NCBI RefSeq assembly: GCF_000337535.1
Contig: NZ_AOIP01000032.1
Coordinates: forward strand, 218,896 to 282,895
Reading direction: 5' to 3'
DNA length: 64,000 bases
Source of the DNA: Natrialba aegyptia DSM 13077
Lineage (GTDB): Archaea > Halobacteriota > Halobacteria > Halobacteriales > Natrialbaceae
The notes under the pieces were generated by a model, which made no database searches, had not been told where the DNA came from, and saw only the letters and a program-made list of their open reading frames with translations. Made by a program: the position numbers and the translations under genes. This document shows positions 45,670 to 54,199 of this stretch, one piece after another (position 1 is the stretch's first letter; each line of letters starts with the position of its first letter).

Positions 45670-45690
45670 CGGAAGAGCGAAACTCTTCCG
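45670..45690. repeat. Hairpin between convergent genes
   Basis: CGGAAGAG-CGAAA-CTCTTCCG, 8 perfect base pairs, lies between the convergent DUF457 and RND genes, about 50 bases beyond the RND stop. A transcript-end or stability role is possible; no U-tract follows. Confidence 0.6.
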
Positions 45691-45739
45691 TGATGACGAG
45701 AAAGCAAAGCTCTCTCGAGCCACTTGACCCCCAGGCGGT

Positions 45740-48328
45740 TCACGTCCAGGGTAATCGATCACTCGATCCGTAGCGCGTCTCGAGACGATCCCAGACGACG
45801 ACCGTCGAGGGTAGTACGAGCAACGACGTGAGCCAGGCATAGAAGACGCCGAGTGCGAGTAGCAAGCCGAACTCCATGATCAGCGGGATCAAGGCGAAGT
45901 ACAGGACGCCGAGGCCGCAGACAGTCGTGAGCATACTTCCCGTAAGCGCCCCGCCCGTTCCCTGCACCGTCACGAGAAGCGCCTCGTACGTGTCATCGCG
46001 CGCTTCGAACTCGTCGACGAACCGGTGCATGAGATGGACGGTGTAGTCGACACCCAGTCCGATCGAAACCGAGAGGATCGGTGCGTTGATCGGACTCAAC
46101 GGAATATCGAACAGGCGCATCGATCCGGCGAGCAACGCGACCGCGACGAGAACCGGAACGAGGTTGATCAGCCCATAGATTGCCCGCCCTTCGAGCCACC
46201 AGTACGAGACCACGAGGAAGGCGACCGTCAGGACAAACGCAACGATCAAACTCGTGATCGAGGATTCCGTCGTCTGTTCGATCACGCCCTGGAAGATGAC
46301 GAGCTGGCCGGTCGCCGTGGCGTCCATGTCCATATCGTCGGCAACGTCCCTGGCAGCGGCAACTGCCTCGTCCTGGTCTGCATCGACATCGACCGGGATA
46401 TCGATCCGCGTTGCACTCCGATCGGTCGTCAACCGATTTGCAGCCTCGTCCGCTGCCGCCGAGTCGAACAGCGCATCGTAGACGACGTCGATGTTCCGGT
46501 CCGGAATTCCGTCACCCGTACTATCGTACCGCTCAACCGTTGCCGCAAATTCCGGATCGGCCGCAGCCTGTGCCTCGATCGTATCGAGAATCGTATCGGC
46601 ATCGGCCTGTCTACCATCCGTCTTGAACGCGTCTGGCGGACGCTGTAGTGACGAATTGATCTCTCGTAACGCTCCGTCCGAGCGCACCGCTGGATCGTCC
46701 ACATAGATCGTCACGGATCCGTCGAGCCCTTGCTCGAAGTCCTCCTCCATGTAGTCTAGAACGGTCAGGAACGTGTATTCCCCGGGAGCCAGCGGTTCGG
46801 GGAGTGTTTCGTACTGCTCCAGTCGTTCTTCGTCAGGGAAAAACGCCTCGTCGTCGAACTCCGTCTCGACCCCCGTCCCGTAGGCCGCACTTCCTGCACC
46901 GACGACGAGCGCCACGACGAGGAAGACAACCGGTACTGCCCGGGCAATGTAGACTCCAACAGGAAGTACCCGACCGAGCAGTGACTGGTCGTTCCCAAGT
47001 GGCGTCTGACCGAACGAGGGAATCCGAGTTCTCTCGCGGAGTCGGTCGAAGCCGACTTTCCCCGCTGGGAGGAAGACGCCGAAGATGAGGAACGTAAAGA
47101 GAATACCGGCGGCGGCGACGATGCCGAAGTCCCGGGTCATCTCGCTTAACAGGTTCGCCGCGAAACTAAAGACGGTCGTCAGAGTAACGATGAGAAGCGC
47201 GACGAACAGCTGTGTCGTCGTAATCTCCATCGCATCGCCGATCGACGCGCCCGCGGTCCGTTCCTCTCGATAGCGGTTGATGATATGAATCCCGAAGTCG
47301 ATTCCGACCGCGAGCAACAACGGAAAGACGGTGATCAACGCGTCCGAGAACGGTATCCCTGCGATACCCATGAACCCGAACGTCCAGATCATCGTCATCG
47401 CGAGGGCGACGAGACCGAGTGCAAGATCGATCGGGTCCCGATAGGCGACGAGCAAGAAGAACAGGATGAGCAATAGCGCGGCCGGAAAGACGACGATCGC
47501 GGTATCGCCGAGCAACTGGAGGGTCTCTTCCTCGAGGATCGCATCGCCGAAGATGACGACGTTGTCGTCCGTGTCGAACCCCTCGATGTCGTCGGCGATC
47601 GCCTGCGTCTCGAACTGGAGGTCCGCGTAATCATCCGTCTGCGCCATCGGTGGCGTCTCGTAGGTGATCGCGATCTGGGCGACATCCGCACGCGCCGATT
47701 CGGGGGTGAAGTCGGTGCTCACCGGGAGGCCGCGGGTTTCGTCCGCTGTCGAAATCGCCGCTTCGAGCTGGCGCTGTGACGCACGATCGATGGCCCGATA
47801 CTGTGCTTCCGCCGTCGTCGCCTTCGGATCGAGTTCCATCGCGATCAGCGACGCCGGGCTGGTCGCCGAGGCGACCCGAAGGTCATCGTCCGTCTGGATG
47901 CGGTCCTGGAACTCGAGCATCCGCAGTAGCGTCGGTTTCGACAGCACGTTGTGCTCGTCGGTGACGAACAGTTGTGCAGTCGTCCCGCCACTCGCTCGCT
48001 CTCCGCGCTCGAAGTCCTCCTGCATGTCCTCGAGCGCGTCTGCCTCTGCAGTCCCCTCCGTGAACTGGTCGGTGCCAGCCTCCTGCTCACCGCCGCCGAC
48101 CATCGCACCGCCAAGAAACAGCGCCGTAAGGACGACAAACGCGAGCACGACTGTCCACGGCCGGTTAGTGATTAGTGCATTGATTCGTCTGGTGATCGGA
48201 TCGTCACCGCGCGTCGTTTCGTCCGGGCCACCGTCACGGTTCGTCACTCGGCTAATCACCGAACTCGAACGATTGGTATCCGAGTCTTCCGGTGCCGTCT
48301 CCGGTGGCTGGCGATCCTGCGCAGTCAT
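45740..48328 (-). CDS. RND superfamily (MMPL-type) membrane exporter
   Basis: 862 residues with an acidic N-terminal tail, 12 predicted helices in two halves of 1+5, each with a large extracytoplasmic loop. Conserved RND features include VGIDFGIHIINRYREE in the first half and IGLGVDYTVHLMHRF in the second. Related archaeal proteins are thought to move lipids, hopanoid-like molecules or drugs. It is co-transcribed with the CARDB-like surface protein directly upstream (36-base gap), which probably assists it outside the membrane. Confidence 0.9.
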   Translation of the reverse strand: MTAQDRQPPETAPEDSDTNRSSSVISRVTNRDGGPDETTRGDDPITRRINALITNRPWTVVLAFVVLTALFLGGAMVGGGEQEAGTDQFTEGTAEADALEDMQEDFERGERASGGTTAQLFVTDEHNVLSKPTLLRMLEFQDRIQTDDDLRVASATSPASLIAMELDPKATTAEAQYRAIDRASQRQLEAAISTADETRGLPVSTDFTPESARADVAQIAITYETPPMAQTDDYADLQFETQAIADDIEGFDTDDNVVIFGDAILEEETLQLLGDTAIVVFPAALLLILFFLLVAYRDPIDLALGLVALAMTMIWTFGFMGIAGIPFSDALITVFPLLLAVGIDFGIHIINRYREERTAGASIGDAMEITTTQLFVALLIVTLTTVFSFAANLLSEMTRDFGIVAAAGILFTFLIFGVFLPAGKVGFDRLRERTRIPSFGQTPLGNDQSLLGRVLPVGVYIARAVPVVFLVVALVVGAGSAAYGTGVETEFDDEAFFPDEERLEQYETLPEPLAPGEYTFLTVLDYMEEDFEQGLDGSVTIYVDDPAVRSDGALREINSSLQRPPDAFKTDGRQADADTILDTIEAQAAADPEFAATVERYDSTGDGIPDRNIDVVYDALFDSAAADEAANRLTTDRSATRIDIPVDVDADQDEAVAAARDVADDMDMDATATGQLVIFQGVIEQTTESSITSLIVAFVLTVAFLVVSYWWLEGRAIYGLINLVPVLVAVALLAGSMRLFDIPLSPINAPILSVSIGLGVDYTVHLMHRFVDEFEARDDTYEALLVTVQGTGGALTGSMLTTVCGLGVLYFALIPLIMEFGLLLALGVFYAWLTSLLVLPSTVVVWDRLETRYGSSDRLPWT

Positions 48329-48364
48329 TCCTCGTATTCGAGGGAGGCCACAGTAGTCATCGTC

Positions 48365-49978
48365 TCAGTCACGTCGCCACCAGAACGCGAATCCGAGTCC
48401 GACAGCAGTCAACACCGCCATCACGCTGACCAGCGATCCGACGAACCCACCGCCGTCGTCAGTCTCGGCAGCCTCAACTTCGATCGGTTGCTGATAGACA
48501 TCCGAAACGATCGTCTCGCCCCGCTCAGTTTCGTACTCGAAATCGAGTTCAACTGGATGGAGTTCGACGGGAGCAGCGGCCGACGCAGCCACGTCGAACG
48601 AAATCGTCGTCGACTCGCCGGGATCGAGAGACGGGACGAACGCCGCATCGTTTCCGTTTGCGGTCGCGAGCGGGTCGTCAGCGTACAGTTTCGCGTCGAT
48701 ATTCGACAGCGTCTCCTGGCGCTCGTTGGTGAGTTCGAGTTCGATGGACGACTGGCCGTCCTGCGAAACGGTGGCGTTTGTGCCGGCCAGACCGAACTCG
48801 TCGTGTTCGTCGTCGACGATGACGCGGTCGGAAATAGGTCCGTCTTCGAGCGTCGTCTCGCCGTCGCTCGCGGTGAACTCGACCGAGAATCGCAACTGTC
48901 GGGGACCGGCATCCGCCTGGCCGCTTACGTCGGTTGGATAGCGAAACGATGCCGACTCGCCGGCCTCCAGTGCAGGGAGGGCGTATCGGGTGTCCTCGAT
49001 AAACAGCGATTCGCTCATCGGCTCGACGATCAGTACGGCATCGTCGACCGCTCGCGGACCGTCGTTGGTGACGGTACCGGTGATCTCACCGTTGTAGCCG
49101 ACCGAAAGGGTATCATCGATATCGGAAAGGGAGAACGACTGTTCGGACGACGGGGAGAGACTTGCCGTTTCGAGATCCGATTCGCGCTCGATTCCGGCTG
49201 TATCGCGGTAGCTGAACTGAATCTCGAGCGGTTTTTCGCCGCTACTCAGGGCGGCATCGAACCCGACATCGACCGAAAACGTGGTCGATTCATCCGGGTC
49301 GAGGTCGCCGATTATCTCCTCGGCGGGTGCTTCGGGAGTGTTCCCATCGATCGTGACACCGGTTCCGCCGGTCAGACGCGCTTGCGTCGCGTTTGCTCGT
49401 TCGGTTCCCGAATTCGTCACGCTGATCGTCGCCGGACCGCTCGCGCCGGGTTCGACGGCGGTCGAGACATCGGTGACCTCGAACCGAGGCTCGTCAGGAA
49501 CGACCACTGTAACATCGTGGGTTTCCGAGGCGGTCAGACGCTGTGAGACGCCTGCTTTGTCCGAAACCATACTCGTGTACGCATAGCGAACGCGAACCGT
49601 CACCTCGTACTCGCCGGGTTCGACATCGTCCGGTACCTCGAGTTGCTGTGGAACCGAGACGATCTGACCGTCCTGGATCGGTCCAACTGGAGTCTCGCCC
49701 GACTGTGCCTCGAAGGGACCGGTATCTTCGAGTTCAACTGTCGTCGCGCGGGCGGTGAGGACCTCCTGGCCAGTTCCCACGGTTAGTTCAGCGTCGTTTT
49801 GCACGTCGAGTTCGAGCGTGTCGACGCTTCCAGGAGAGACCTCGTTTTCCGGGAGGTAGACCTCCAGGTTTGGTTCGCCTCGATCGAGTGCCCCACCAAT
49901 AGCGGGGACGACGAGTAGTCCGAGGACGACAACCCCGAGAGCGAACAGAACCGCTGGAAGCCGCCGGCCGTGACTCAT
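48365..49978 (-). CDS. Surface-anchored CARDB/COG1361-type protein, RND partner
   Basis: 537 residues: an N-terminal signal/anchor helix (about 9-30), three or more Ig-like CARDB/NEW3-type repeats (ISVTNSGTERANATQ, GTVTNDGPRAVDDAV, LELTNERQETLSN) and a C-terminal helix with WWRRD. This layout is the COG1361 S-layer-related type often encoded with RND exporters in haloarchaea. The ATG at 49978 has a GGAGGG Shine-Dalgarno 8 bases upstream, and TATA at 50107-50115 implies a leader of about 100 bases, so it is not leaderless. Confidence 0.85.
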   Translation of the reverse strand: MSHGRRLPAVLFALGVVVLGLLVVPAIGGALDRGEPNLEVYLPENEVSPGSVDTLELDVQNDAELTVGTGQEVLTARATTVELEDTGPFEAQSGETPVGPIQDGQIVSVPQQLEVPDDVEPGEYEVTVRVRYAYTSMVSDKAGVSQRLTASETHDVTVVVPDEPRFEVTDVSTAVEPGASGPATISVTNSGTERANATQARLTGGTGVTIDGNTPEAPAEEIIGDLDPDESTTFSVDVGFDAALSSGEKPLEIQFSYRDTAGIERESDLETASLSPSSEQSFSLSDIDDTLSVGYNGEITGTVTNDGPRAVDDAVLIVEPMSESLFIEDTRYALPALEAGESASFRYPTDVSGQADAGPRQLRFSVEFTASDGETTLEDGPISDRVIVDDEHDEFGLAGTNATVSQDGQSSIELELTNERQETLSNIDAKLYADDPLATANGNDAAFVPSLDPGESTTISFDVAASAAAPVELHPVELDFEYETERGETIVSDVYQQPIEVEAAETDDGGGFVGSLVSVMAVLTAVGLGFAFWWRRD

Positions 49979-50106
49979 ACCCGCCCTCCGCTGGGAGTGG
50001 GATGGCCCGTGTCTCGTGGCTCTCCGCCGACCGTCGAGTATCGTGTGCGGGCGACCCACAGCGACAACTGCCCAGATTGCGTCATTATCCGATAACTCGT
50101 TAGTTA

Positions 50107-50134
50107 GGATATATCTCTTTTGATTGAACGTTCA
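50107..50134 (-). promoter_or_regulatory. RND operon promoter with palindromic operator
   Basis: GATATATCC (50107-50115) is the probable TATA box, and TGAACGTTCA (50125-50134), a perfect 10-base palindrome, lies immediately upstream. Such sites suit TetR-type regulators, common for RND pumps, but no TetR gene lies within the window. The remaining stretch 49979-50335 has no supported gene. Confidence 0.5.
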
Positions 50135-50335
50135 GTCAGACAGTCTTTCATGATATCTGAAATATACTCGGAAGGTGCCAGCAATGCAGTCGTCGATACC
50201 AGCGTTGCATCGATCGTGAGCGGCGAGGTCGACGACCGCCGGCCGGGTCCGAGTCGTCGTGCGAACAGTCGCCACCAGCGATCGACTTGAACTCGAGTCG
50301 GTCATCTGCAAGTCCCGTCCCCGGCCCAAATAGTC

Positions 50336-50764
50336 CTACTCGAGAAACCGCTGTTGAACGTTGCCGGTCGGCATCAGACACTGGTCTTTCTGGCCGAACA
50401 ACCGGTATCGGTTGGCCGCGACGAGTTCGTAAACGCGATCGCGAATCAAGCGCGGCACGAACCGAAACGGGGAGAGCAGTCGGTAGATGCCGCCCAGAAG
50501 CGTGGCAATCCGGAGGACGGCATCGGACTTCACGTAGCAATCGTCGCCCTCGATCAGGACGATCGACTCGAGTTCATCGGTGGGCAGTCCGTGTTCGGCG
50601 AGGAGTTTCTGGCCGGTGTCCGACTGGAGGGAGGCGAAGTAGAACTGTTCGTCGGTGTCTCGCGGGACGAGGAACTGGACGAATCCGTTACAGAGGTTAC
50701 AGACGCCATCGAAGAGGACGATCGGATTCTCGTCGGGGATCGCCGGCTCTGAACTCGCGTTCAT
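50336..50764 (-). CDS. DCC family (DUF393) thiol-disulfide oxidoreductase
   Basis: 142 residues beginning with the family signature DGVCNLCN (Cys22 and Cys25), then the conserved FYFASLQSDTGQKLL. The family has a thioredoxin-like redox site and is frequently encoded near HTTM membrane proteins, as here (the HTTM gene is divergent at 51005). The substrate is unknown. Confidence 0.88.
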   Translation of the reverse strand: MNASSEPAIPDENPIVLFDGVCNLCNGFVQFLVPRDTDEQFYFASLQSDTGQKLLAEHGLPTDELESIVLIEGDDCYVKSDAVLRIATLLGGIYRLLSPFRFVPRLIRDRVYELVAANRYRLFGQKDQCLMPTGNVQQRFLE

Positions 50765-51004
50765 TCGGGGCTGAAAGTTGGCTCGCGTGGTAGTTCAGCG
50801 TTTCGGTCCGATGGATGGCGAAGTTGCGGGTCCTCGGTATGCGGTCTGTCCGGTAGTTGTCCGGTCACTGTGCACCGCGTCTCGATGGCTGTTCGATGCG
50901 CCGACAGCGTATTCAGATCGTCTCGAAGCTGAGAGAGCGACTGTACCGTGCAACAAACTTATGCCAGTCTAGGCGAGACTCGGGATAGACGAACGGTCAC
51001 GACG

Positions 51005-51979
51005 ATGTCACAGGAACCGTCCAGCCCCTCCACCATGCGGAAGCGACTCGGCGGGAGCACCGACCGGTTCGGGCGTGCGATTCGGCGGCGGGTCGCTATC
51101 GACCGCCGTGCGCTCGCCGCCTTTCGGATTTCGATCGCCGCCCTCCTCATCGCCGACCTGGTGGGCCGAACGCGACTCCTCGGGATGTTCTATACTGACG
51201 CGGGCGTGCTCCCGCGCGAGGCGCTGTTTTCGGACTACTCGTCGTTGACTGCGTACTCGTTGCACACGCTTTCGGGAGCGGCCTGGGCACAGTGGCTGTT
51301 ATTCCTCGTCGCCGGACTCGTCGCGCTGGCGCTGCTCGTCGGGTATCGAACGCGGATCGCGACGATCGTTTCGTGGCTCCTGCTCGTCTCGCTCCACGTT
51401 CGCAATCCGATGGTGCTCAACGCTGGCGACGTGTTGCTCCGAATGTTGCTGTTCTGGAGCATCTTCCTGCCGCTCGGTTCCCGGTGGTCGATAGACGCTC
51501 GCCGGCGTAACCCGGCGCAGTCATCGGGAGACGCCGCGCCGACGATCGCGACGATCGGAACGATAGCCGTTCTGCTCCAGGTGTTGTTGATGTACCTGAC
51601 CAACGCCGTCCACAAGACCAGAAGCGACATGTGGATGAGCGGCGAGGCGGTCGTCCACATCTTCCAGGCCGACCATCTGACGGTGCTGCTCGGAAACGTC
51701 CTTCCGGAGTACACCGCCCTGCTCGAGGTCTTTACGTACGCGTGGATGGTTTTAATCGTCCTCTCGCCGCTCTTGCTCCTGCTTACTGGGGTGCCACGAG
51801 CGTTGCTCGTAACCGGGTTCGCCGGAATGCATCTGGGCGTGCTCGTGACGCTCCGGATCGGCCTGTTTCCGCTGATCGTCGTCGCCGGCCTCCTCCTGTT
51901 CTACCCGCGTCGTCTGGGACACCGCGAGTTCACTCGCGGCCCGCGTCGGCCTCGCCGGACCGCTCCGGCGCACGCTTGA
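51005..51979 (+). CDS. HTTM domain (vitamin K-dependent carboxylase-like) membrane protein
   Basis: 324 residues with a basic N-terminal tail and about eight helices. HTTM features include FRISIAALLIADLVGR, YTDAGVLPREALF and AVHKTRSDMWMSGEAV. The HTTM fold is shared with gamma-glutamyl carboxylase, but archaeal members have no known substrate. CAAACTTATG (50953-50962) is the probable TATA box, giving a short leader before the ATG at 51005. The downstream partner gene starts within about 130 bases. Confidence 0.85.
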   Translation: MSQEPSSPSTMRKRLGGSTDRFGRAIRRRVAIDRRALAAFRISIAALLIADLVGRTRLLGMFYTDAGVLPREALFSDYSSLTAYSLHTLSGAAWAQWLLFLVAGLVALALLVGYRTRIATIVSWLLLVSLHVRNPMVLNAGDVLLRMLLFWSIFLPLGSRWSIDARRRNPAQSSGDAAPTIATIGTIAVLLQVLLMYLTNAVHKTRSDMWMSGEAVVHIFQADHLTVLLGNVLPEYTALLEVFTYAWMVLIVLSPLLLLLTGVPRALLVTGFAGMHLGVLVTLRIGLFPLIVVAGLLLFYPRRLGHREFTRGPRRPRRTAPAHA

Positions 51980-52106
51980 TCGACTCCAGTCTCGCGCACC
52001 GGTGCTCGGGCTTTCGACTCCCAGATCGTGGCCGCACTCTATTACGTCCGCATCGAACGAGAACCCGGACGCCGAGGATGCGACGGATGATCGCAGGAAG
52101 GATCGC

Positions 52107-52697
52107 ATGGGCGACGATACAAACCCGCTCACGGCCGTCGCGAGCCGGGGACGCGTGTTCGTCACGACGATTATCCCCTGGCTCCTGCTCGTTCTCGTCG
52201 TCCTCTCGAACGCCGAGGCGGTCGGCTACACCGAAGTCCCCGACGCCGGAAACGAGGCGCTCGACACCCTGCAGGCCAGCCAGAGCTGGCGGATGTTCGC
52301 CCCGAATCCGACGTCGACGGCCCAGTGGTTCGTCGTTCCCGGCGAACTCGAAAACGGGTCGACCGTCGACGCACTCCACGGATCAGGGGTCGACTGGGAC
52401 AGACCGCCGAACGTCGACGGGACCTACGAGACCGCTCGCGAGCGCAAGTACCTCTCGAACATGCGCTTTGCTGGCAACGAGAACCACCACTCGTACTACG
52501 CAAACTACCTCTGTGATCGCTGGAACCGCGAGCACGACACGACCCTCGAGAATCTGACGGTCTACGGGATGTCAGATCGCTCCGGGCCGTACGCGGACGA
52601 ACCCGACATCTCGAAATCCGAGGTCATCGAGTACGACTGCTCGGGCGAGTTCATCCAGGAGGAGGAGTCGGATGCAATCGTCGTCACGCCCGAGTGA
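52107..52697 (+). CDS. HTTM-associated membrane-anchored protein
   Basis: 196 residues: an N-terminal anchor helix (about 20-37) followed by an extracytoplasmic domain with SWRMFAPNPTSTAQWF, a phrase seen in proteins encoded next to HTTM genes, and AGNENHHSYYANYLCDRWN. It is likely a soluble partner of the HTTM protein. A GTG at 52002 in the same frame lies 22 bases after the HTTM stop and could be the real coupled start, adding 35 polar residues; 52107 is chosen because the anchor then sits near the N-terminus. Confidence 0.75.
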   Translation: MGDDTNPLTAVASRGRVFVTTIIPWLLLVLVVLSNAEAVGYTEVPDAGNEALDTLQASQSWRMFAPNPTSTAQWFVVPGELENGSTVDALHGSGVDWDRPPNVDGTYETARERKYLSNMRFAGNENHHSYYANYLCDRWNREHDTTLENLTVYGMSDRSGPYADEPDISKSEVIEYDCSGEFIQEEESDAIVVTPE

Positions 52698-52747
52698 GAT
52701 ACCAGTTTTGAACGGTACTTGCGACGGTTGCAGCCGCGAGTAACGCC

Positions 52748-54067
52748 TTAGTCGTCTGCTGCAGCCGTTTCCGTCCCGGCGGTTGACTCCGCCCGTTCGA
52801 GGTTGTCGAGGTACTCGTCGGCGTCGAGTGCCGCCTTCGAGCCCATGCCGGCCGCCGTCACCGCCTGCTGGTAGTGGTAGTCGACGACGTCGCCGGCGCC
52901 GAAGAGGCCGGGCACGTCGGTTTCGGTCTGGCCGCCACCGACACCGCCCTGGGTGCGGAGGTAGCCTTCATCGTTCAGCGTGACGCCGGTACCGTCGAGG
53001 TACTCGGTGTTCGGCGTGTGGCCGATCGCGAGGAAGACCGCACCCACGTCGAACTCGAACTCGTTCGTCTCGGGGTCGTCGAGTCGGTCGGTCGGGTGGC
53101 CCTGCTCGTTCTCGACGAGCGTGACGTGGTCGACGCCCTCCTCCTGGGAGCCGTGAATCTCGAGGAGTTCGGTGTTTTTCATGATCTCCATTTCGCCGTC
53201 CTCGACCTTCTCCTCGACGCGGTCGATCCAGTAGTCCTCCGCGCGGAACTCTTCGCGCCGGTGGACGAGGTAGACGGTATCTGCGAACTTCGTCAGGAAG
53301 GTCGCTTCCTCCATGGCGGCGTCGCCACCGCCGACGACGAGCATGTCCTCGCCGCGGAAGAACGCGCCGTCGCAGGTGGCACACGTCGAGAGCCCGTAGC
53401 CCATGAGGTCGTCCTCGCCGGGGATACCGAGCGTGCGGGCGCTCGCACCGGAGGCGACGATCACGGCGTCTGCGGTGTAGCTGTCGCCGTTAGCGAGGTC
53501 GACGCGAAACGGACGCGAATCGGCGTCGACGGACTCGACGATGCCGTTTTTCAATTCGGCACCGAACTGGCGAGCCTGTTCTTTCATGTTGTTGACGAGT
53601 TCGGGGCCGCCGATCCCCTCGGGGAAGCCGGGGTAGTTCGCAACGTCGGTGGTCAGGGTGAGTTGCCCGCCGGGTTCGTCGCCCTCGATGACGAGGGGAT
53701 CGTTGTTCGCGCGGCCGGCGTAGATGGCGGCGGTCAGGCCGGCGATGCCGGTGCCGGTGATGATGAGTTTCCGGTGTTCGACGCCGTCGCTCTCGTCGGC
53801 TTCGATGCCGAGTTTCTCGTCGAGGTCGCCGGTTTCGTTGAGCGCGCTGGTCTCGTCCCAGCCGCCGATCAGTTCGTCGTCGATGAAGACTTCCGGCGCG
53901 GTCTGGCGGCCGTCGGCGCGGTCGACCATCTCCTCGAACAGCTCCTCGTCACCGGTTACGTTGTACTCGTCGTACTCGATTCCCTTGCTGTCGAAGAGAT
54001 CCTTTGCCTTCTCGCAGTAGGGACAATCCGTTTTGGTATAAATCTCGACTCGAGGCTGCTCGCTCAT
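52748..54067 (-). CDS. trxB: Glutaredoxin-thioredoxin reductase fusion
   Basis: 439 residues. Residues 1-80 are a glutaredoxin with CPYC (Cys15-Cys18) and TAPEVFIDDELIGG. From about 98 follows a thioredoxin reductase: FAD motif GTGIAG, redox pair CATC (Cys229-Cys232), NAD(P) motif GGGDAAMEEA and a C-terminal GLFGAGDVVDY. The reductase could pass electrons straight to its own glutaredoxin domain, useful in cells without glutathione reductase/glutathione. GGGGTTTACGCC lies about 27 bases upstream of the ATG. Confidence 0.92.
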   Translation of the reverse strand: MSEQPRVEIYTKTDCPYCEKAKDLFDSKGIEYDEYNVTGDEELFEEMVDRADGRQTAPEVFIDDELIGGWDETSALNETGDLDEKLGIEADESDGVEHRKLIITGTGIAGLTAAIYAGRANNDPLVIEGDEPGGQLTLTTDVANYPGFPEGIGGPELVNNMKEQARQFGAELKNGIVESVDADSRPFRVDLANGDSYTADAVIVASGASARTLGIPGEDDLMGYGLSTCATCDGAFFRGEDMLVVGGGDAAMEEATFLTKFADTVYLVHRREEFRAEDYWIDRVEEKVEDGEMEIMKNTELLEIHGSQEEGVDHVTLVENEQGHPTDRLDDPETNEFEFDVGAVFLAIGHTPNTEYLDGTGVTLNDEGYLRTQGGVGGGQTETDVPGLFGAGDVVDYHYQQAVTAAGMGSKAALDADEYLDNLERAESTAGTETAAADD

Positions 54068-54199
54068 GCACAGTACTTGGGAAACAGGGCGTAAACCCCT
54101 TGCGTTCCCAGCAACTGCCCTGTTGTACCTGTTATCGTCTCACTCACCGCCGTCCACGCACCGCTGCTCTCCCAGACACGCACTGTGCGACTCGGCCAG

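Noticed and set aside
50150-50290. 46-codon plus-strand frame starting MISEIYSEGASNAVV upstream of the RND operon
   Set aside because: No promoter with correct spacing, the second half is Arg/Ser-rich, and no recognisable motif; possibly a decayed gene end but not supportable.
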